A stretch of DNA of 64,000 nt, taken from the NCBI GenBank assembly GCA_020161065.1, contig JAIUPH010000037.1, positions 62,001-126,000 of the forward strand, in the 5' to 3' direction. The notes under the pieces were generated by a model, which was not told the origin of the DNA, searched no databases, and saw nothing but the letters and a program-made list of their open reading frames with translations. The translations under genes and the position numbers were made by a program. Within the stretch, counting starts at the first letter, position 1; every line of letters starts with the position of its first letter. The stretch comes from Pseudomonadota bacterium (GTDB lineage: Bacteria; Pseudomonadota; Gammaproteobacteria; Burkholderiales; Burkholderiaceae_C). Positions 25,315-33,827 of this stretch are shown in pieces.

Positions 25315-26676
25315 TCAAACCTCCACCGCCTCGCCGTGCTGCGGCACGCGCACCGTCCACCCCAGTTCGTCCTTGATGCGCAGGCGCAGCGCGTCGGCGG
25401 CGTCGGGGTCGCCGTGGACGACGAAGGTCTGGCGCGGCGGGGCGCGCAAGGCGTGCAGCCAGGCCAGCAGTTCCTCGCGATCGGCGTGGCCCGACAGGCT
25501 GGCGAGGTGGCTGACCTCGGCGCGCACCGGCACGTCCTCGCCGTGGATCTTGACTTCGGTGGCACCGGCGATCAGCCGCGCGCCGCGGCTGCCGCCGACC
25601 TGGAAGCCGGGAAAGCAGATGTGGTGCCGCGGCTCGGGCGCCATCGCCTTCAGGTGGTGCAGCACGCGGCCGCCGGTGGCCATGCCGCTGGCCGAGATGA
25701 TCACCGCCGGCCAGCGCGACCGCGCCAGCCGCATCGACTGCTGCGGCGTCTCGACCATCGTCACGCCGTCGGTCAGCCGCTTGGTCTCGGCCGCGGGCAC
25801 GCGCAGCAGCGGCGCGTGGCGGCGGTACAGCGTGGTGGCGGCCTGCGCCATCGGGCTGTCGACGAAGATGGGCAATTGCTCGGGAATCGCGCCGCGGCGC
25901 CGCAGGCGTTGCAGCAGCAGCAACAAGGCCTGCGCGCGGCCGACCGCGAAGCTGGGCAGCAGCACCGAGCCGCCGCGGGCGATGGTGCGCTGGATGATTT
26001 CCGCCAGCCGCGCGCCCGGGTCTTCAGCCGGGTGGCTGCGGTTGCCGTAGGTCGATTCCACCAATAGAACGTCGGCACGCGGCACGGTCTGCGGCGGCGG
26101 CATCAGCAAATCGTTGCGGCGGCCGAGGTCGCCGCTGAACACCAGGCGCTCGCCGCCGCGGCCGGCGCTTACCGTGATGCTGCAGGCGCCCAGCAGGTGG
26201 CCCGATGGCGTCAGCGTCACGCCGAGGCGGCCGATGCGCTGTTCGCTGCCGGTGGGCAGCGGCCGCAGGCGCGCCAGCGCCTTCATCGCGTCGGCGCGCG
26301 TGTACAGCGGCAGCGCCTTGGCATGGCGCGAATAGCCGTAGCGGTTGGCACGCCGCGCGTCTTCTTCCTGCAGGTGGGCGCTGTCCATCAGCATCACCTC
26401 GGCCAGCGCGCAGGTGGCGGCCGACGCGTAGATGGCGCCGCGGTAGCCGTGCTTCACCAGCGCCGGCAGGAAGCCGCTGTGGTCCAGGTGCGCGTGGCTC
26501 AGCAGCACGGCGTCGACCTCGGTCAGCGCCGGCGGCAGCGGCGCCCAGTTGCGCTCGCGGTGGAGCTTGAAGCCCTGGAACAGGCCGCAGTCGAGCAGCA
26601 CGCGCTGGCCGCCCAAATCCAGCCGGTGGCGCGAGCCGGTCACGCCGTCGGCGGCGCCGAGGAATTGGATCTTCAT
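25315..26676 (-). CDS. MBL-fold beta-CASP ribonuclease-like protein
   Basis: A 453-residue metallo-beta-lactamase-fold protein with a beta-CASP insert, as in CPSF-73-like RNA nucleases. The zinc site HAHLDH is at 61-66, GHLLGACS supplies the next histidine, and VFSGDLGRRND and VLLVESTYGNR follow. The beta-CASP region contains GGSVLLPSFAVGRAQALLLLL, FVDSPMAQ and PAVIISASGMATGGRVLHHL. The C-terminal SLSGHADREELLAWL and FVVHGDPDAADALR complete the family. Predicted RNA processing or exonuclease role in the cytoplasm; the actual RNA target is not known. Confidence 0.92.
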   Translation of the reverse strand: MKIQFLGAADGVTGSRHRLDLGGQRVLLDCGLFQGFKLHRERNWAPLPPALTEVDAVLLSHAHLDHSGFLPALVKHGYRGAIYASAATCALAEVMLMDSAHLQEEDARRANRYGYSRHAKALPLYTRADAMKALARLRPLPTGSEQRIGRLGVTLTPSGHLLGACSITVSAGRGGERLVFSGDLGRRNDLLMPPPQTVPRADVLLVESTYGNRSHPAEDPGARLAEIIQRTIARGGSVLLPSFAVGRAQALLLLLQRLRRRGAIPEQLPIFVDSPMAQAATTLYRRHAPLLRVPAAETKRLTDGVTMVETPQQSMRLARSRWPAVIISASGMATGGRVLHHLKAMAPEPRHHICFPGFQVGGSRGARLIAGATEVKIHGEDVPVRAEVSHLASLSGHADREELLAWLHALRAPPRQTFVVHGDPDAADALRLRIKDELGWTVRVPQHGEAVEV

Positions 26677-26717
26677 CGTCGCGCCAGACTACCGCAGCCG
26701 CCGCGCAGGGCGTTTGC

Positions 26718-26723
26718 GATACT
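26718..26723 (+). promoter_or_regulatory. -10-like box close to the DUF3422 start codon
   Basis: GATACT preceded by TG (extended -10 form TGCGATACT) ends nine bases before the ATG of the DUF3422 gene. If used, transcription would begin at or within a few bases of the start codon, giving a leaderless or very short leader. No clear -35 box is seen. Confidence 0.35.
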
Positions 26724-26732
26724 GCGGCTCCC

Positions 26733-28013
26733 ATGCTCAGCCTGCCGCCGGACCACTCGCAACGCCGCACCGTGGCCGACGAGGTGCATGCGCGCCCGCC
26801 CGAGGCGCTGCAATGCCCCGCGCAGGCCAGCCACCTGGCGGTGTTGGTGATGGCCGAGCAGCGCGCCGCCGAGGCCGCGCACCTGGCCGGCTTGTGCCAA
26901 ACGTTGGGCGTGGCGGCGCCGCCGCCCGACGCCGCGCACGCGGTGCTGACCTTGGCGCCGGGCCTGCGCCTGAAGTGGGAGCGGCATGGCGAGTTCTCCG
27001 GCTACACCGTCTTTGCCGACGGCGAAGTCGCCGCGCCCTTCGTCGACACGGCGGCCATGCGGCTGCCCGCCGGCTGGCTGGCCGCCGTGCCCGGCCACAC
27101 GCTGATGGCCGGCCACGCCCTGCTGCTGCGCGGCCGCCAAGGCCCGGCGCTGCCCGAGCAACTGGCCGCGTGGTTCGGCGCCGGCGCGGTGGCCATCGGC
27201 TCGCAGGTGGCCGACGGCGCCGGCTGCGCCTACACCGACTTTCGCGTGCACGCCGACGGCTGCTCGCGCTTCGTGCTGCTGGACGACGGCTTCACCCCGC
27301 GCCAGGCCGGGCGCGTGCTGCAGCGGCTGTTCGAGATTGAGGTCTACCGGCTGCTGGCGCTGCTGGCCCTGCCGGTGGCGCAAGGCCTCACGCCGCGGCT
27401 GCTGGCCATCGAATCGGCGCTGGCCGAGCTGACCGCCGGCATCGCGCGCGACGACGGCCGCGAGGAAGCGCTGCTGCACGAGCTGACGCGGCTGGCCGCC
27501 GAGGTCGAGCAGGCGCTGGCCGCCAGCCAGTACCGCTTCGGCGCCTGCCGCGCCTACAGCCAGCTGGTGGCCACGCGCATCGCCGAGCTGCGCGAGACCC
27601 GGCTGCCCGGGCTGCAGACCATCGACGAATTCATGGCGCGACGCTTCTCGCCGGCGGTGGCCACCTGCGCGACGGTGGCGCAGCGGCTGCGCAAGCTGTC
27701 GGAGCGCGTGGCGCAGGCCAGTTCGCTGCTGGCCACGCGCGTGGGCATCGCGCGCGAGCGCCAGAACCAGAGCCTGCTGGCGTCGATGGACCGCCGCGCC
27801 CACCTGCAGTTGCGGCTGCAGCAGACGGTGGAAGGGCTCTCGGTCGCGGCCATCGCCTACTACGCCGCCGGACTGCTGGGTTATCTGGCCAAGGGCGCCA
27901 AGGCCCTGGGCCTGCACCTCGACCCCGACCTCGTGGTGGGCGTGGCGCTGCCGCTGCTGGCCGGCGCCGTCTTCATGGCCGTGCGCCGCGCGCGCCGCCA
28001 TGCCCACGAATAA
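26733..28013 (+). CDS. DUF3422 family membrane-anchored protein
   Basis: A 426-residue protein matching the uncharacterised DUF3422 family, starting with the characteristic HSQRRTVADEVHARPPEAL. The central part is soluble with a helical, possibly coiled region (ESALAELTAGIARDDGREEALLHELTRLAAEVEQALAA). The C-terminus has two hydrophobic segments (VEGLSVAAIAYYAAGLLGYLAKG and LVVGVALPLLAGAVFMAVRRARR), suggesting an inner-membrane anchor with a large cytoplasmic domain. It is followed 11 bases later by an acyl-CoA ligase gene, with which it is probably cotranscribed. Confidence 0.88.
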   Translation: MLSLPPDHSQRRTVADEVHARPPEALQCPAQASHLAVLVMAEQRAAEAAHLAGLCQTLGVAAPPPDAAHAVLTLAPGLRLKWERHGEFSGYTVFADGEVAAPFVDTAAMRLPAGWLAAVPGHTLMAGHALLLRGRQGPALPEQLAAWFGAGAVAIGSQVADGAGCAYTDFRVHADGCSRFVLLDDGFTPRQAGRVLQRLFEIEVYRLLALLALPVAQGLTPRLLAIESALAELTAGIARDDGREEALLHELTRLAAEVEQALAASQYRFGACRAYSQLVATRIAELRETRLPGLQTIDEFMARRFSPAVATCATVAQRLRKLSERVAQASSLLATRVGIARERQNQSLLASMDRRAHLQLRLQQTVEGLSVAAIAYYAAGLLGYLAKGAKALGLHLDPDLVVGVALPLLAGAVFMAVRRARRHAHE

Positions 28014-28024
28014 CGGACGATGTC

Positions 28025-29539
28025 ATGAGCACCACCTTGAAAGACCTGCTGGCCGCGGGCGCCGACGACGCGCCGGCCATCGCCGCCCCCGGCCGCGCGC
28101 CGCTCAGCCACGGCGCCTTGCGCCGCCTGATCGCCGCCACGCTGTCGGCGCTGAACGGCCAGGGCATCGTCAGCAACGACCGCGTGGCGATCGTGCTGCC
28201 CAACGGCCCGGAGATGGCGAGCTGCTTCATCGCCTGCGCCAGCGGCGTGGCCAGCGCGCCGCTGAACCCGGCCTACCGCGCCGACGAGTTCGAGTTCTAC
28301 CTGTCGGACCTGCGCGCCAAGGCCTTGATCGTCGAGCAGGGCAGCCCCTCGCCGGCGGTGGACGTGGCACGAAAGTTAGGCGTGCGCGTGATCGAGCTGC
28401 TGCCCGGCGAGGCGGCCGGCAGCTTCAGCCTGGCCGGCCTGGCTGGCCAGGCCGCTGGCGGCGCGGCGGCGTATGCGCAGGCCGACGACGTCTCGATGGT
28501 GCTGCACACCTCGGGCACCACCAGCCGGCCCAAGATCGTGCCGCTGTCGCAGGCCAACCTGGCGGCGTCGGCCGCCAACATCGGCCGCACGCTGGCTTTC
28601 ACGGCGGCCGACCGCGGCTTGAACATCATGCCGCTGTTCCACATCCACGGGCTGATTGCCGGCGTGCTGGCGCCGCTGGCCGCCGGCTCGCAGGTGTTCT
28701 GCACGCCGGGCTTCAACGCGCTGAAGTTCTTCGCCTGGATGGACGAGGCCGCGCCCACCTGGTACACCGCGGTGCCGACCATGCACCAGGCCATCGTCGC
28801 GCGCGCCGCGAAGAACCGCGAGGTGATTGCGCGCCACCCCTTGCGCTTCATCCGCAGCAGCTCGTCGTCGATGCCGCCGCAGGTCATCGCCGAGCTGGAA
28901 GCGATCTTCGGCGCACCGCTGATCGAGGCCTACGGCATGACCGAGGCCACGCACCAGATGTGCAGCAACCCGCTGCCGCCGCGCGTGCGCAAGCCCGGCA
29001 GCGTGGGCCTGGCGGCCGGCCCCGAGGTGGCGGTGATGGCCGATGACGGCACGCTGCTGCAGCCCGATGAGGTCGGCGAGGTCGTGATCCGCGGCGCCAA
29101 CGTCACCCGCGGCTACGAGAACAACGACGCCGCCAACGCCGAGGCTTACGTGAATGGTTGGTTCCGCACCGGCGACCAGGGCCGCTTGGACGCCGACGGC
29201 TACCTCAGCCTGACCGGCCGTCTCAAGGAGATCATCAACCGCGGCGGCGAGAAGGTCAGCCCGCGCGAGGTGGACGAGATCCTGATGGACCATCCCGCCG
29301 TGGCGCAGGTGGTGTGCTTCGGCATGCCGCACGCCAAGCTGGGCGAGGAGGTGGCCGCCTGCGTGGTGCTGCGCGAAGGCATGAGCTGCGGCGAGCGCGA
29401 GTTGCAGGCCTTCGTCTCGGCGCGCGCCGCCGAGTTCAAGGTGCCCAAGAAGATCCTCATCATGGACGAGATTCCCAAGGGCGCCACCGGCAAGCTGCAG
29501 CGCATCGGCCTGGCGGCCAAGCTGGGGCTGGCGGGATGA
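28025..29539 (+). CDS. AMP-dependent acyl-CoA ligase, oxalyl-CoA synthetase-like
   Basis: A 504-residue ANL-family ligase that activates a carboxylic acid with ATP and CoA. The phosphate loop is MVLHTSGTTSRPKIVPL, the A5 motif EAYGMTEATHQMCSNP, A7 GWFRTGDQGRLDADGYL, A8 GRLKEIINRGGEKVSPREVDEIL, and the catalytic lysine lies in PKGATGKLQRIGLA. MPLFHIHGLIAG and the T-H-Q-M in A5 resemble the oxalate-CoA ligase (Fat2/AAE3) branch, but substrate assignment is tentative. Its stop overlaps the next start (ATGA), so the two genes are cotranslated. Confidence 0.85.
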   Translation: MSTTLKDLLAAGADDAPAIAAPGRAPLSHGALRRLIAATLSALNGQGIVSNDRVAIVLPNGPEMASCFIACASGVASAPLNPAYRADEFEFYLSDLRAKALIVEQGSPSPAVDVARKLGVRVIELLPGEAAGSFSLAGLAGQAAGGAAAYAQADDVSMVLHTSGTTSRPKIVPLSQANLAASAANIGRTLAFTAADRGLNIMPLFHIHGLIAGVLAPLAAGSQVFCTPGFNALKFFAWMDEAAPTWYTAVPTMHQAIVARAAKNREVIARHPLRFIRSSSSSMPPQVIAELEAIFGAPLIEAYGMTEATHQMCSNPLPPRVRKPGSVGLAAGPEVAVMADDGTLLQPDEVGEVVIRGANVTRGYENNDAANAEAYVNGWFRTGDQGRLDADGYLSLTGRLKEIINRGGEKVSPREVDEILMDHPAVAQVVCFGMPHAKLGEEVAACVVLREGMSCGERELQAFVSARAAEFKVPKKILIMDEIPKGATGKLQRIGLAAKLGLAG

Positions 29540-30555
29540 AGATCGCCGTCGTGGGCGCGGGCGCCATCGGCGGCTACCTCGGCGCCCGATTGGCGCTGGC
29601 CGGCGAGGACGTGACCTTCATCGCTCGCAACCGCAACCTGGAAGCCATCAACGCGCGCGGTTTCAAGCTGATCGAGGAAGACGGCCGCGAGCGCACCGCC
29701 ACCGATGTGCGCGCCGTGCAGCGCATGGCCGATGCCGGCGCGCAGGACGCGGTGCTGCTGACCGTGAAGGCGCACCAGGTGGCCGACCTGCTGCCCGACC
29801 TGCGCGCACTGTTCGGGCCGCAGACCGGCCCGCACACGGCCGTGGTCACCATGATCAACGGCGTGCCCTGGTGGTACTTCCACAAGCTGGCCGGGCCCTA
29901 CGAGGGGCGGCCGCTGGAGAGCGTGGACCCCGGCGGCCGCATCGCCGCGGCGATCGAGCCCGAGCGCGTGATCGGCGCCGTCGTCTACCCGGCGGCCGAA
30001 CTGGTCGAGCCCGGCGTCGTGCGCGTCATCGAAGGCAACCGCTTCACGCTGGGCGAGCCCGACGGCACGCGCAGCGCGCGGGTGGAAGCCTTGGCGCAGG
30101 CGCTGATGAAAGCCGGCTTCAAGGCCCCGGTGTCCAAGGACATCCGCGGCGAGATCTGGGTCAAGCTGTGGGGCAACCTGAGCTTCAACCCGATCTCGGC
30201 GCTGACCCACGCGACGCTGCAGGACATCTGCCGCTTCGCGCCGACGCGCGCACTGGCCGCGGCGATGATGGCCGAGGCGCAGGCCGTGGGCCAGGCGCTG
30301 GGCGTGGCGTTCAAGGTCAGCCTGGAGCAGCGCATCGCCGGCGCCGAGGCCGTGGGGGCGCACAAGACCTCGATGCTGCAGGACGTCGAACACGGCCGCG
30401 CGCTGGAACTGCAGGCGCTGGTCGGCGCGGTGCTCGAACTCGGCCGCATCACCGGCGTGGCCACGCCGACCATCGAGGCCGTGCATGCGATGGCCGCGCT
30501 GCTGCAGCAGACGCTGGCGGCCCAGCACGGGCGGCTGCGCATCGAGCCGGCCTGA
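29536..30555 (+). CDS. 2-dehydropantoate 2-reductase family protein
   Basis: A 339-residue NAD(P)-dependent reductase of the PanE/ApbA fold. The N-terminal MKIAVVGAGAIGGYLGARLALAGEDVTFIAR is the dinucleotide site. VLLTVKAHQVADLLPDL follows, and the C-terminal domain has EIWVKLWGNLSFNPISALTHATLQDI with the family's active-site Lys/Asn. True PanE reduces ketopantoate in vitamin B5 synthesis. Because this copy is translationally coupled to an acyl-CoA ligase rather than to pantothenate genes, it may act on another 2-oxo acid. That is inference. Confidence 0.85.
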   Translation: MKIAVVGAGAIGGYLGARLALAGEDVTFIARNRNLEAINARGFKLIEEDGRERTATDVRAVQRMADAGAQDAVLLTVKAHQVADLLPDLRALFGPQTGPHTAVVTMINGVPWWYFHKLAGPYEGRPLESVDPGGRIAAAIEPERVIGAVVYPAAELVEPGVVRVIEGNRFTLGEPDGTRSARVEALAQALMKAGFKAPVSKDIRGEIWVKLWGNLSFNPISALTHATLQDICRFAPTRALAAAMMAEAQAVGQALGVAFKVSLEQRIAGAEAVGAHKTSMLQDVEHGRALELQALVGAVLELGRITGVATPTIEAVHAMAALLQQTLAAQHGRLRIEPA

Positions 30556-30573
30556 AGCCGTTCAACCAACGGG

Positions 30574-32796
30574 TCAGGTCGGCGCGGCGCCGTCGAAGCC
30601 CGGCAACACCACCTCGCAGGCAATGCCGCGCTCGCCGTTGGCCAGCCACTGCACCTGGCCGCCGAGCGCGCGCACGCGCTTGCGCACGCCGCCCAGGCCC
30701 AGGCCGTGCGTCCAGGCGGCGGGGTCGCCGCCCTTGCCGTCGTCGGCCACGCGCAGGTGCAGCGTGCCGGCTTCGAGCTGCAGCTGCACGTCCACCTGCG
30801 TGGCGTCGGCATGGTAGATGGCGTTGCTGACCAGTTCGCGCAGGATGCGCGTCAGCCCCGACCACTGGCCCACGGTCAGCGGCAGGTCGCGGTCGGCCTG
30901 GAAGCTCCAGTGCAACTGCAGCTGCGCCGGCTGCAGCCGCTGCTGCAGGTCGGCCTTCCATTCGCCGACGGCGTGCGACAGCCGGTGCTCGGTGGCGGCC
31001 AGGCCGCGGGTCAGCGTCTTCAGGTCCTGCAGCGTGTGGCGGATGTAGTCCTCGATGTCGCGGTCGCCGGCCTTGTACATCAGCGTCAGCAGCCGCGCGC
31101 CGATGTCGTCGTGCAGGTCTTGCGCGATGCGCTGGCGCTCCTCGGTGCGGCCGCGCTCGACGGCGCGGTCGTAGGCCACGGCGCGCAGCACCTGCTCGAC
31201 CACGCGCGCGGCGAGCTGCGCGTCGTCTTCGGTGAAGATGCGCTGGCCGTGGTTGGCGTGGCGCATCACCAGCACCTGCGCCGGCTCGGCGGCGTCGGGC
31301 TCGTCGGGCAGCGGCACGTACAGCGCGGCGCCGCCGCCCACCACACGCGCCGCCGGCAGGCGGTGCGGCAGCCACAGCATCTCCAGCGGGTCGAACAGGT
31401 CGCGCAGCAGCCGCGCCAGCAGTTGCGGCGTGTGCTCGGGGTGGTCGTGCACCTCGCGCGCCACGCGGTACAGCTGCTCGAAGGTGCGCTCGGTGGTCAG
31501 CACGCGCGCGCCGACCATGCGGTTGAGGATCCATTGCCGCGCCGCCACGTACACGCCCAGCCCGAGGCCCAGCGCCAGCACCAGCGAGGCCAGCGGGCCC
31601 AGGGCGAACAGCGCGACGAAGATGAGGTCCAGCGACGAAGCCACGGTGCCGATGCCGGCCACCAGCGCGAACTCGCGCAGCACCTGGCGCGAGCGCGACA
31701 GGAAGGGCACCAGCAGCAGCAGCGAGGCGAGGAACAGGTACCAGATCACCGCCGCCACCGCGGCCACGGCCGGCGCCGCGCCGGCCAGGTGCTGCGACAG
31801 CGCGACGGCGATCGACACCAGCGCCAGCGTGCCCACCGCGATGGAGGTGAAGCGCCGCATCACGGCGATGACGGGGTCGGCGGCGAGACGGTACGACCAG
31901 GCGACCACCGCGGTGGCCATCGCGCCCAGCCCCAGCACCACCGCCTGCGTGGCGCGCCACAGCTGCGGCAGCCAGCCGGCGTAGGCGGCCAGCGTCCAGG
32001 CGGCAACGACGATGGCCACCGCGGCGAAGATCGGCCGCGCCTCGGGCAGCCTGCGCGGGTAGACGGCGTAGGCGCAGGCGGCGGCGCCGGCGGTGACGAC
32101 GTCCAGCGTCAGGCGCAGCATCAGGTCGATGCCGCCGAAGCCCGGCGGCAGGCCCAGGCCGCGCACGTTCTCGGCGCCGATCAGCAGCAGGTTGAAGCCC
32201 TGGCACCAGACCATCAGCGCATACAGGGCGGTGCGCAGCCCCGGGCGCAGCAGCAGCACGCCCCAGCCCACCAGGTACAGCAGCAGCGCGAAGGCGGTGA
32301 ACGGCCAGAACAGCAGGCCCAGCCCGCCGGTGCCGCGCGGCGGCGTGTCGACCGTGACGCTGCTGCCGTCGCTGAAGGCCAGCCGCACCTGCCCTTGCGC
32401 CAGCAGCGCCGACAGTTGCCGCTGCTGCTGCAGGAAGCGTTCGCGCTGCTCGTCGTCGACCAGCCAGCGGCCGGTGCGCTGCAGCAGCAGTTCGTCCAGC
32501 GCCAGCGGCGCATGGCCGGGCACCCACAACTGCTCCAGCGTGAGCCCGGCCCGGTCCGCCAGCGCGGGCACCGGGCTGGCCAGCAGCGTGAGCTGGCCGC
32601 GCGCCGTGGGCTGCCAGGTGGCGTCGAGGTGCGGGCTGGCGGCCAGCGAGCGCATCAGCACGAAGACCAGGCCGCAGCCCAGCATCGCCGCCAGCACCAT
32701 GGCGCGCAAGCGCCAGCCGATCCAGCGCCGCGGCTGGCGCTGCTCCAGCGACTGCTCGAAGGCGCTGGCGTCGAAGTGCGAATCGCCGCCCGCCAC
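30574..32796 (-). CDS. Membrane sensor histidine kinase, NarX/HisKA_3 type
   Basis: A 740-residue kinase. One N-terminal membrane segment (about 28-50) is followed by an extracytoplasmic domain to about 160. Six or seven further hydrophobic segments lie between about 165 and 420, a 7TM-like sensor core. A GAF-like region follows (PLEMLWLPHRLPAARVVGGGAALYVPLP). The dimerisation box EERQRIAQDLHDDIGARLLTL has phosphoacceptor His562, and the HATPase domain shows ELVSNAIYHADA (Asn658) and ADDGKGG. It is encoded 33 bases after its cognate LuxR-type regulator. The signal is not identifiable from sequence. Confidence 0.9.
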   Translation of the reverse strand: MAGGDSHFDASAFEQSLEQRQPRRWIGWRLRAMVLAAMLGCGLVFVLMRSLAASPHLDATWQPTARGQLTLLASPVPALADRAGLTLEQLWVPGHAPLALDELLLQRTGRWLVDDEQRERFLQQQRQLSALLAQGQVRLAFSDGSSVTVDTPPRGTGGLGLLFWPFTAFALLLYLVGWGVLLLRPGLRTALYALMVWCQGFNLLLIGAENVRGLGLPPGFGGIDLMLRLTLDVVTAGAAACAYAVYPRRLPEARPIFAAVAIVVAAWTLAAYAGWLPQLWRATQAVVLGLGAMATAVVAWSYRLAADPVIAVMRRFTSIAVGTLALVSIAVALSQHLAGAAPAVAAVAAVIWYLFLASLLLLVPFLSRSRQVLREFALVAGIGTVASSLDLIFVALFALGPLASLVLALGLGLGVYVAARQWILNRMVGARVLTTERTFEQLYRVAREVHDHPEHTPQLLARLLRDLFDPLEMLWLPHRLPAARVVGGGAALYVPLPDEPDAAEPAQVLVMRHANHGQRIFTEDDAQLAARVVEQVLRAVAYDRAVERGRTEERQRIAQDLHDDIGARLLTLMYKAGDRDIEDYIRHTLQDLKTLTRGLAATEHRLSHAVGEWKADLQQRLQPAQLQLHWSFQADRDLPLTVGQWSGLTRILRELVSNAIYHADATQVDVQLQLEAGTLHLRVADDGKGGDPAAWTHGLGLGGVRKRVRALGGQVQWLANGERGIACEVVLPGFDGAAPT

Positions 32797-32829
32797 CGAC
32801 GCCCCTTTTCCCGCGGCCGGGGACTGCCG

Positions 32830-33570
32830 CTACACCAGGCCTTGCTTGCTGGCCAGCACCGCCGCCTCGGCGCGGCTGGAGACGTTGAGCTTCTTGTAGA
32901 TGGACTTGATGTGGTCGTTGACGGTGAACCACTTGATGCCCATGAGGCTGGCGATCTCCTTGATCGTGAAGCCCTTGCTCAGGAAGGTCAGCACCTCGGT
33001 CTCGCGCGGGGTCAGCCGCTCGTGGTCGACCGGCTTGTCGATCGGCATCGGCCGCGTGCTGCCGCTGCTGCCGCTGCCGCTGGCGCGCAGGCCGGCCTCG
33101 GGCGCCGCGGCGTCGGCGCCGCTGCCGCGGAAATGCGTCAGCAGCCGCCGCGCGATGGCCGGCGACAGCGGCGGCTGGCCGCGAACGATCTTCTGCAGCT
33201 CTTCCACCAGCACCTCGAAGCGGTCTTCCTTCAGCAGGTAGCCGTCGGCGCCGTGCTGCAGCGCGGGGAACAGGTGGTCGTCGTCGGAGTACAGCGTGGT
33301 GACGATCTTGGTGGCCGGGTACTGCGACAGCTCGGCCAGCAACTCCAGGCCGTTGCCGTCGGGCAGCTCCAGGTCGACCAGGATCAGCCGGAACGGGTCC
33401 ACGCCGTGCAGCCCGGTGGGGCCGCCGGCCAGCGCGATGTGGCGGCGCGCACTTTCCAGGTCGCCGGCCTCGGTGATCTGCTGGGCGTCGCTGAAGCTCT
33501 CGCGCACCACGCGGCACAGGAAGTTCCTGGCCACGGGGTTGTCTTCCATGATCAGCACTTTGACGGCCAT
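32830..33570 (-). CDS. NarL/LuxR-family response regulator
   Basis: A 246-residue transcription regulator. The receiver domain runs from MAVKVLIMEDNPVARNFL with phosphoacceptor Asp66 (FRLILVDLELPDGNG) to about residue 130. A Gly/Ser-rich linker comes next (ASGSGSSGSTRP), then the LuxR helix-turn-helix LTPRETEVLTFLSKGFTIKEIASLMGIKWFTVNDHIKSIYKKL. It lies directly upstream of the histidine kinase on the same strand; the two should form a two-component pair. Its own promoter must lie in the hairpin-rich gap 33571-33827. Confidence 0.93.
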   Translation of the reverse strand: MAVKVLIMEDNPVARNFLCRVVRESFSDAQQITEAGDLESARRHIALAGGPTGLHGVDPFRLILVDLELPDGNGLELLAELSQYPATKIVTTLYSDDDHLFPALQHGADGYLLKEDRFEVLVEELQKIVRGQPPLSPAIARRLLTHFRGSGADAAAPEAGLRASGSGSSGSTRPMPIDKPVDHERLTPRETEVLTFLSKGFTIKEIASLMGIKWFTVNDHIKSIYKKLNVSSRAEAAVLASKQGLV

Positions 33571-33673
33571 GGCCTTGTCCCTTTTGTTGTGCGTCGAGGC
33601 CCGACGGGGGACATGCTAGCGCAGCCGCTCAGCGGAAGATGGTGATGGGTGCACCGCCCGGTTCAAACCGACT

Positions 33674-33711
33674 TCCCCTCGGAGACAGGTCGCCGCAGGC
33701 GACCAGGGGGA
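33674..33711. repeat. Hairpin with perfect 7-bp core, possible terminator
   Basis: GGTCGCC-gca-GGCGACC at 33688-33704 is a perfect stem with a three-base loop. An outer TCCCCT / AGGGGG arm at 33674-33679 and 33705-33710 can extend it after an internal loop. It lies in the gap between the quinone oxidoreductase gene and the response regulator gene, both minus strand, where a terminator for the former is expected; no T-run is visible. Confidence 0.5.
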
Positions 33712-33730
33712 GTGGCGGTGGCCAGCGGGC

Positions 33731-33762
33731 CGAACCGGATCCGGGTCCCCCGGTCCGGTTCG
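33731..33762. repeat. Strong inverted repeat (9 + 5 bp stem)
   Basis: CGAACCGGA at 33731-33739 pairs with TCCGGTTCG at 33754-33762, and inside it CCGGG pairs with CCCGG around a TCC loop, with one bulged T. This is a 14-pair hairpin in a 32-base span. It directly abuts the dispersed repeat copy at 33765. Possible terminator of the upstream minus-strand gene or a REP-like element. Confidence 0.6.
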
Positions 33763-33764
33763 GT

Positions 33765-33796
33765 GCCCCAGGACCCGTAGGGTCCCTTGCTGGGAC
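33765..33796 (-). repeat. 32-bp dispersed intergenic repeat, copy 2
   Basis: The reverse complement begins GTCCCAGCAAGGGACCCTAC and ends GGTCCTGGGGC, matching copy 1 (23508-23539) at 29 of 32 positions. The differences are single substitutions, not indels. It is intergenic, like the first copy. Confidence 0.75.
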
Positions 33797-33827
33797 TGGG
33801 GGCGGCCGCCCCAGCGGCCGGGGGCCG

